A DNA stretch of 11,278 bases from an uncultured Treponema sp. (GTDB taxonomy: Bacteria > Spirochaetota > Spirochaetia > Treponematales > Treponemataceae). The stretch lies in the NCBI GenBank assembly GCA_905372345.1, contig CAJPPE010000022.1, positions 1 to 11,278 on the forward strand. The letters are read 5' to 3'. Position numbers and translations under genes: made by a program. The notes beneath the pieces are model-generated. The model saw only the letters and a list, made by a program, of their open reading frames with translations, was not told the origin of the DNA and made no database searches. This document shows, piece by piece, positions 5,418-11,278 of this stretch (its first letter is position 1; each line of letters starts with the position of its first letter).

Positions 5418-8400
5418 AATCAAACGCCTTTATTCTTGTGCCGGGGAGGACGGCTCTGTAAGCATAATCGTACATAGCCTCGACAAAGATTGCCGGTATA
5501 TAGTATTCCCCTCCGTATGTTACGGTTCCCGTAAACTCAAAGTTCTTTGTGCCATAACCGTCCAAGGCAAAATGAGTATAAATATGGGTGTCCTTTAAAT
5601 CTTGGAAGTCATATAATTGCCTTGTGTTACGCTCGTCTTCCGAATCCGTATCATCATCGCCTCCGAGCCTTGTGTTTGTAATTTCCCAGCCTGTCGGAAT
5701 GGGGATTGAAAGGGTAAGGTTTTCAAGGGCTCCTTGTGTCTTATTGTCAACCCTTACCCTCATCTTAAACCTCTGTCCTTTTTTTAAGGTCTCGGGCGAA
5801 ACTTCTTGATCATCCTCGTTTTGATATACAAGCGAAAGTTTTAAGTTTTCTTCGATACGGGTTTCGCTTCCCGGGTTGAGTTTTCCTGCCGTGTTTATAG
5901 CAGCGAAGATAGGTGTATTTCCCGTATTCTTAATTTCCACCTTTTTTGCCGTTTCGGTATTTACCGGAATATTATGGAGTTTAGATGTATTGTTCAATTT
6001 GTCCTTGATTACATTTCCTTCGGTTACAATCTCATAGTTTGCACTCTTATTTTTGTCGAAGGCGTAGTGGGGTGCCAGGGCTAAAAGAATCCATGCCGTT
6101 TCCTGTGTCGAAAGCCAATCGTTGCTTGAAGAAATTTTAGCAAGCTTTGAAATAAGGTTTGTAGTCCTTGCGGTTTCTCCGACAGTGGTGTAAGCATTTA
6201 AGATTAAAGCCAAGTCTCTGATATTGGACGAATAGTTTCCGCCCGTGCTCCTATAAACTGTGGTAGGTTCATAGAGCTTTTCGAGCATTGCCTTGGCTGT
6301 ACTGCTGTGGCCTGCAAGACTGTAAGCATTTGCGAGGAAGGCCTTTGATACGGAGTTGAGGTTTTGCTCCATATTTTTTAAACGGTTCATAGCTCCTATT
6401 TCGGGTTTGCCTGCAAGGGCAAGGGTGTATAGGCGGTAGGCTTGGGTTTCCATGCTGTCCGAATATGTGCCTGCCCAATTTTTTGCCATGTCGATTTGGT
6501 GAGAAAGCCAGCTTTGATAGATGCTGTCGTTTAGTTCATAGCCGGCCTTTTTTGCTTCGACCATAAAGTGACCTGCATAGTTTGTAGCCCACGCAGTTTC
6601 ATATCCGCCGCCCGGCCAATAGCTGAATCCGCCTGACCTAAGCTGATAGTTTATGTAGCGGTTTAGGACTGAGTTTACATTGCTTTTTGCCTTGTCGATT
6701 TCCGTTTGGTCTAAGGCCGTTATCGTGTTTAGGTATAATTGAGGGAAGGCTTTGGATGTTATCTGTTCGATACAGCCGTAAGGATAACCTAAAAGATAGG
6801 CCAGGCGGTTTTCAAGTCCTAGAGCCGGCATTTGAGAAATTTCTACGCTTAAACTCTTTGTTCCGTTTTCACCTTTTAGAGAAACGGTTTTAGCAAATGT
6901 TTTTCCGGCTTCAATATTTATAAGCTCGACTGTAGAGTAGGGTATTCCTCTGGAAAGCACATCTATTTCGGTAAAGGCCTTTGCCGTTTTTGAAATGCCT
7001 GAGGCCGAGGCTTCCGCCGTGAATTTTGCAATGCCTCCCTTATCCGTTTTTACCTTAAAGAAAACGGAAGAGTCGGAATTTGCAGGGATACTTACCTCTT
7101 TTGTTTCGCTTATATTTATAGCTCCCTCGCTTTTTAAAACCACCTTTGCCTTTTTTTCGGAAGAAGTTCCGTTAAATACTGTTACGGGAACCTCGATTGT
7201 TTCTCCTATGCCCATGGTTCGGGGAAGGGTAGGCATTACGATAAGATCGCTTTTTACCTTTACGGTTTCTTCTTTTATACCGTAGGCTCCGTCCTTTCCT
7301 GCAACTGCCATAATGCGTAATGCTCCGATGTACTGAGGAAGATCGAATTCGATTGTTTTCTTTTCCTTTGCTTTGATTTCAAAGGGGCCGAAAAAGTAAA
7401 CAACCGGTTTAAAGCGTTCCGCATTCTTTGAGGTCTTGTTATCTATAAAGCCTCCTCCTCCGACTGAGAGAATCGATTCTATATTGCCGCTGTAGGCTCC
7501 GATTACATATTTATAAACATCCCAAGAGGTAATTTGAGAGGACTCTTTTTTATAAAAGCTGTCCCAAGGATTGCCTGTATGGAAGGCTGTAAGACCTAAG
7601 AGTCCTTCGTCTACAACGGCAACCGTAAAGGTCATAGGTCTTCCTTTTTCTTCGCTTACCGTAAACGAAACCTTGCTGTTGGGTTCATAGCTCTGTTCCG
7701 CTTTTATTACGGGACTTAGTCTTGATAATTTGTTTTCAATCATTACAGGGGTTATGCCATACATTCTTATAGGCAGACTGTTTTTTGTCTGGCTGTGCTC
7801 CTGTATTAAACTTACGTGGGCGTAGATGTTCGGAGCCATCGAGGGATCAAGTTTTAATTTGTACGAGAAAATTTTTCCCTTGGATTTTATCCATTCTTGC
7901 TTTAGAACCCTGCCGTTTTTTTCAAGTGTTATGAGAGCTTTTGCACCCTCATATCCGGGGAATGTAATTTCGGCGGTATCATCGGCGTAGTATTTTGCTT
8001 TATCGGTTGTGAGCATGATGATTGAATCGCTTGACTCATCGCTTGTTTTTCGGCTGGCCCATCCTTCCCAGTCAAAGTATACTACCTGAGCTGAGCTATG
8101 CCCTCCGTTCGGATCTGAAACCGTAATCAAATACCTGCCCCAATCTCCATCCGTAACCTTCATCTTAAGCTCGGCCTTTCCGCCCTTTGCCGAAATATTC
8201 CAGTTTTTTATGTGTTGAGTGTACCTTGAATTTGTATAGTTTGCACTTTCTTCATTTGCTTCCCACCACCAATACCATTCCAGCTTATAAAGGTCTACGC
8301 TTAAGTTTATACCTTCTTTTACGGGATTTCCCTCAGGATCCAAAACCGCAAAATGCAGGGTTTGGTCCTTATTGGTGTAAAGCATATCCCTATACTCATC

Positions 8401-10974
8401 ATCGCTTTTAGGAATCTGCATTCCGACATAGCGTGAATAGGGCGAATAATCAAAGACCTTGTTTTCCGTAGAAAAGGCACCTGAAGGCTCGTATATTCTT
8501 GTTTCAAAAATCGCCTTTAGTTTTCCGGGAGCTTTTGCTTCGGATGAAAGATAAAGATTTATATCGGCTTTTCCCGAATCATTTAGGGCTCCTTCCCAAA
8601 TTGTGTTTGAGTCTTGTTGTACTCTAAGTTCGGGATTTATAAAATTGTAGTTTTTATAATTTTCAAAAGGTGTCCGGTTTAAAACATAGCGGACGGAAAT
8701 TTCGGCCTCTAAGCCGGAAGCCTTTGCCCCATGGAGCCACTCGCCTCCAAGCACCACAGGATTGTAGCCTTCGGAAAAATATTTTGCTTTGGGATCAAGG
8801 TTTACAAAAAGACGGTTGGGTACAATGGACTCAACCTTTATGCTCTTAGACCAAGTCTTTCCTCCGGCTGTAACTCTTGCATACCATGTACCGGTTTTGT
8901 CTTGAGCATTGGTTTTAGTATCAATCCTATAAAAGCCGTCTACCGAAGAAGTAAAAACCTTAGTATCCGTTTTTTTGCCTAATGGGTCTTCAAGATAGAA
9001 TTTAACAGGGTAATCTTTAGGGAGATTTTTTTCCAAATCCTGTAAAATAAATACAAGATGAATATCGTCTCCGGGCCGCCAAACTCCGCGTTCCCCGTAA
9101 ATATAACCTTTAACTCCTTTTTTTGAAGACTCTCCTTCTACTTGAAAATGACTTGTAGAAAGCACTTCGGAATTAAGAGGAAGCCAGTTTACATCTCCGC
9201 TTTTTTCGGCTCTTATAAGGAAAGCATCGTTTTCATTTTTGAGCATTAAAAGCCCGTCGCCGTCGGTTTTGCCCGATTCAAATTCTTTTTGAGCAAAGTT
9301 AAATAAACTTATATTTACACCGCTCATAGGTTCGGCCGTCAATAGGTCGGCGGCACTGATGTAAAGTTTTCCTTCCCTGTCTTTTTTTGCCGATAAGCCT
9401 ATGTTTGAAACCAAAATTCTTTTTATTGCCATACAGTAATTGCTGTATGACGGAAGATAAAAGGCCGGATGATTCGGGTTTTCCCGGTTCGACCAAAATT
9501 TATAACGGTCTTCATCTTCTATATCGGAATTATTCCAATAATCGGTTTCGATGTTTTTAAAGTTTTCTATTTCGCTTATATCCTTGGGGAACGGAAGGTG
9601 TGAAAACTCGTTGGATTTGGAAGGCGATTCATACATGCTGTGCTTTTTTGTAAAACTTGCACGAAGCTCGAACATACCGCCGGGAAATTTTTTTATCAGC
9701 TTGCTGAGGTCGAGGGAGTGCTGAACCGTTTTGTTTTTCATCGAGCTGTTCCATTCAAGGTCAAAGCTCTGCCTCCAGACGGGTTCTCCTACACGGTTTA
9801 GCTCATAGCTTCCGCCTATAGTATTTATCTGGAGAAATTGTGTCATGTTCTTATCGTAAATCTGAAAGGCTTCGAGCATAAGCCCGCTGATATTTTTTGT
9901 AGAAACAAGGACGGACATTTCCTTTGCAGGAATTATATTTCCGGCCTTTGTAAAGCGTATTGATGGTTTTTCCCAAGCAACCGTTACGGAAAAATCGGCT
10001 TGGGTTTCAAGTTTTTTCCCTCTTGAGTTTTTTATGCCGGGCAGTACCGATAAGCGTGTATTATCGGGGAAAAGTCCGTTTTGTGAAAAGATTTTAAGTT
10101 TATATCCGTCAATGCCGTATCTAAAAGGCGTTTCGGGAGACGATTCAAGTTTTATAAAACCCCTTAAATCTTGTGAAGAGTCCAGCATATCCGAAAAGTT
10201 TACCTGTATTTCGCTTCCCGTTTCTTGAGAAAAAGAAGTTACCTGAAAAACCGATAGGGCTGCTACGGTAAAGTTTGCAGAACTTGAGCCCTCTCCGCCG
10301 AGAGCTTCCAAATTCCATGATAGGTTCAATTCTTGAACTTGTTTTTTTCTGCTTATTTCTTTTATGCTTATTTTATATTGATTGGAGGCGGCTCCTTGGC
10401 TGACCTTTACAGCAGGGTTTGACTTTGAATTTCCCATTTTTAAATCGGCTGTAAGCATTTTTTCTATTGAGGCAAGAGTTTCAGGTATATCGGTTTCGCC
10501 GATACCTTCAAATCTAAAAATATTTTCTTTTTTTTCGTCGGGGATTAGCTCTCCCGATATAAGTTTAAACTCAGGATGAGCTATGCTGAATGTAAGGCTG
10601 ATTCCCTTTTTCTTTTCGGTGTTTTCGAGGAGAAGTCCTACATCCAATTCCAGGTTAAGATCGGTTTTAAAGCTGTAGGCTGATGAGGGGGTAAAGGTAA
10701 TTTGATTTTTACCTATTATATTCCATTCTCCGGAAGGCTTAGGCGTTAAAACGCAGGCCTTTTCAAGGTTTTCGGGATGCTTTATTTCTTCCTTAAAAAT
10801 CACATTGATAGGCTCAAGCCGCTTTAAGGCTCCGTAGCTTATGCTTTCAATATCATCCATTGCATTTTGCAAGGCTTGGTCATTTTTTTTACAACCGGCC
10901 ATAAAAACCGATGCCGACAAAACAAGAACTAGAGCTGCTAAAAGCTGCTTTGATAATGAGTTTAAACTTTTCAT
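5416..10974 (-). CDS. Alpha-2-macroglobulin family lipoprotein with thioester (bacterial A2M)
   Basis: Bacterial macroglobulins are envelope lipoproteins thought to trap attacking proteases: cleavage of a bait segment exposes a thioester that bonds to the protease. This 1852-residue protein starts with a lipoprotein signal (KSLNSLSKQ, a hydrophobic run, then FMAGC with lipidated Cys28). N-terminal beta-sandwich domains fill about 35-600. An MG2-like domain carries GVWRPGD (630-636). The conserved A2M core (PVVYFFGPFEIK, about 1190) follows a glycine-rich segment SVGGGGF where a bait could lie. The thioester domain begins at GYPYGCIEQ (Cys1401-Gln1404) and includes GGFSYWPGG and WATNYAGHF; an alpha-helical repeat region runs to about 1640, then a C-terminal receptor-binding-like domain with IPIPTGWEI. 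Length and domain order resemble E. coli YfhM, but no partner penicillin-binding protein 1C is in view. ATG 10974 is preferred to ATG 10980 (two residues longer, MF) because the promoter puts transcription start at 10974. No Shine-Dalgarno is seen. Confidence 0.92.
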   Translation of the reverse strand: MKSLNSLSKQLLAALVLVLSASVFMAGCKKNDQALQNAMDDIESISYGALKRLEPINVIFKEEIKHPENLEKACVLTPKPSGEWNIIGKNQITFTPSSAYSFKTDLNLELDVGLLLENTEKKKGISLTFSIAHPEFKLISGELIPDEKKENIFRFEGIGETDIPETLASIEKMLTADLKMGNSKSNPAVKVSQGAASNQYKISIKEISRKKQVQELNLSWNLEALGGEGSSSANFTVAALSVFQVTSFSQETGSEIQVNFSDMLDSSQDLRGFIKLESSPETPFRYGIDGYKLKIFSQNGLFPDNTRLSVLPGIKNSRGKKLETQADFSVTVAWEKPSIRFTKAGNIIPAKEMSVLVSTKNISGLMLEAFQIYDKNMTQFLQINTIGGSYELNRVGEPVWRQSFDLEWNSSMKNKTVQHSLDLSKLIKKFPGGMFELRASFTKKHSMYESPSKSNEFSHLPFPKDISEIENFKNIETDYWNNSDIEDEDRYKFWSNRENPNHPAFYLPSYSNYCMAIKRILVSNIGLSAKKDREGKLYISAADLLTAEPMSGVNISLFNFAQKEFESGKTDGDGLLMLKNENDAFLIRAEKSGDVNWLPLNSEVLSTSHFQVEGESSKKGVKGYIYGERGVWRPGDDIHLVFILQDLEKNLPKDYPVKFYLEDPLGKKTDTKVFTSSVDGFYRIDTKTNAQDKTGTWYARVTAGGKTWSKSIKVESIVPNRLFVNLDPKAKYFSEGYNPVVLGGEWLHGAKASGLEAEISVRYVLNRTPFENYKNYNFINPELRVQQDSNTIWEGALNDSGKADINLYLSSEAKAPGKLKAIFETRIYEPSGAFSTENKVFDYSPYSRYVGMQIPKSDDEYRDMLYTNKDQTLHFAVLDPEGNPVKEGINLSVDLYKLEWYWWWEANEESANYTNSRYTQHIKNWNISAKGGKAELKMKVTDGDWGRYLITVSDPNGGHSSAQVVYFDWEGWASRKTSDESSDSIIMLTTDKAKYYADDTAEITFPGYEGAKALITLEKNGRVLKQEWIKSKGKIFSYKLKLDPSMAPNIYAHVSLIQEHSQTKNSLPIRMYGITPVMIENKLSRLSPVIKAEQSYEPNSKVSFTVSEEKGRPMTFTVAVVDEGLLGLTAFHTGNPWDSFYKKESSQITSWDVYKYVIGAYSGNIESILSVGGGGFIDNKTSKNAERFKPVVYFFGPFEIKAKEKKTIEFDLPQYIGALRIMAVAGKDGAYGIKEETVKVKSDLIVMPTLPRTMGIGETIEVPVTVFNGTSSEKKAKVVLKSEGAINISETKEVSIPANSDSSVFFKVKTDKGGIAKFTAEASASGISKTAKAFTEIDVLSRGIPYSTVELINIEAGKTFAKTVSLKGENGTKSLSVEISQMPALGLENRLAYLLGYPYGCIEQITSKAFPQLYLNTITALDQTEIDKAKSNVNSVLNRYINYQLRSGGFSYWPGGGYETAWATNYAGHFMVEAKKAGYELNDSIYQSWLSHQIDMAKNWAGTYSDSMETQAYRLYTLALAGKPEIGAMNRLKNMEQNLNSVSKAFLANAYSLAGHSSTAKAMLEKLYEPTTVYRSTGGNYSSNIRDLALILNAYTTVGETARTTNLISKLAKISSSNDWLSTQETAWILLALAPHYAFDKNKSANYEIVTEGNVIKDKLNNTSKLHNIPVNTETAKKVEIKNTGNTPIFAAINTAGKLNPGSETRIEENLKLSLVYQNEDDQEVSPETLKKGQRFKMRVRVDNKTQGALENLTLSIPIPTGWEITNTRLGGDDDTDSEDERNTRQLYDFQDLKDTHIYTHFALDGYGTKNFEFTGTVTYGGEYYIPAIFVEAMYDYAYRAVLPGTRIKAFD

Positions 10975-10980
10975 AAACAT

Positions 10981-11009
10981 ATATTAGCACAGAGTGCAAA
11001 AATTTTCAA
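10981..11009 (-). promoter_or_regulatory. Extended -10 promoter of the macroglobulin gene, likely leaderless
   Basis: On the minus strand TTGAAA (11009-11004) is followed after exactly 17 bp by TAATAT (10986-10981), preceded by TGC, giving an extended -10. The -10 directly abuts ATG 10980, so the start of transcription falls at about 10974, the A of the second ATG. The spacer holds a small palindrome GCAC-TCT-GTGC (10997-10987 on the minus strand) that could be an operator. No ribosome site is present. Confidence 0.6.
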
Positions 11010-11029
11010 TTGAGAGAAATATCTTTATG

Positions 11030-11058
11030 TTGAATTAAAGGAGCTAATAGTTTATACT
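11030..11058 (+). promoter_or_regulatory. Possible divergent promoter on the plus strand
   Basis: TTGAAT (11030-11035), a 17-bp spacer and TATACT (11053-11058, five of six consensus positions) face away from the macroglobulin promoter, about 20 bp apart at their -35 boxes. An ATG (11059) follows at once, but its frame closes after eight codons. The -35 is only a four of six match, so this is weaker than the other two promoters. Confidence 0.35.
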
Positions 11059-11277
11059 ATGAAAAAGAGATTGGAAAGAGTATAGCTTAAAAGACTTTTG
11101 GATAAGATTTTTGGCTAACTATGAAGAAGACAAAAAAACGGAATGTTGGAAGAATTGTGTAAATTATAGGATGGTATGAAAATGGTAGATAAGTATATAA
11201 CGAATTTGTTAAAATCCCGCCATGGACGGTGGTGGTTATGTCTGAGATTTAAAACCTCCCTATATCCCTATATATAA
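11059..11277 (+). pseudogene. Short broken reading frames, possible gene remnant
   Basis: This end of the window has no intact gene. Three short plus-strand frames follow the possible divergent promoter. ATG 11059 gives eight codons. One base over, a stop-free stretch 11063-11176 encodes a protein-like, Trp-rich peptide (KRDWKEYSLKDFW, then IRFLANYEEDKK). Its TGA at 11177 overlaps ATG 11176 of a further 33-codon frame (MKMVDKYITNLLK, later RWW) ending at 11277. One or two frameshifts would join them. I do not recognise the family; it could also be chance, and it may continue beyond the window. Confidence 0.2.
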
Positions 11278-11278
11278 T

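Noticed and set aside
5588..10579. Several 60-96 codon plus-strand frames opposite the macroglobulin gene
   Set aside because: Expected antisense open frames of a long gene; none has a ribosome site or recognisable protein features.
1..11278. tRNA, rRNA, insertion sequence or prophage genes
   Set aside because: I looked for tRNA-like cloverleaf ends, transposase motifs and terminal repeats and saw none.

Overview
The window looks like chromosomal DNA of an oral-type spirochaete of the genus Treponema, most likely T. denticola or a close relative. The reasons are the low-GC, T-rich coding style, a 21-residue Cys/Asn leucine-rich-repeat protein, an oligopeptidase B matching the trypsin-like peptidase OpdB described from T. 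denticola, and a very large spirochaetal alpha-2-macroglobulin-family lipoprotein. The species call is inference; no rRNA or tRNA is present to fix it.

Layout, left to right. (1) 2-1048, +: the 3' part of a leucine-rich-repeat protein whose start lies outside the window. (2) 1087-2316, +: a divergent DAACS-fold transporter (glutamate/dicarboxylate symporter superfamily) with its own promoter in the 38-bp gap. (3) 2372-3001, +: adenylate kinase (adk) with a four-cysteine, zinc-type LID. (4) 3002-3307: a 306-bp non-coding stretch filled with perfect hairpins and bounded in part by an exact 22-bp direct repeat that carries the Shine-Dalgarno (SD) sequence. (5) 3308-5365, +: oligopeptidase B (opdB), TTG start, complete catalytic triad. 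(6) 5378-5417: a strong intrinsic terminator between convergent genes. (7) 5416-10974, -: an 1852-residue alpha-2-macroglobulin-like lipoprotein with an intact CIEQ thioester motif. (8) 10981-11278: its promoter, a possible divergent promoter, and small reading frames that look like a degraded gene.

Working together: the first four genes run in the same direction, but each gap carries its own signals, so they need not be one operon. adk is housekeeping. The transporter is a membrane carrier with unknown substrate. OpdB cleaves peptides after Arg/Lys, and the convergent macroglobulin lipoprotein belongs to a family of protease traps. Their adjacency is suggestive but unproven.

The most notable signals are the hairpin array before opdB, promoters for the transporter and the macroglobulin that place the transcription start at the start codon (leaderless mRNAs), and the loss of nearly all recognised Na+ and substrate ligands in the transporter.
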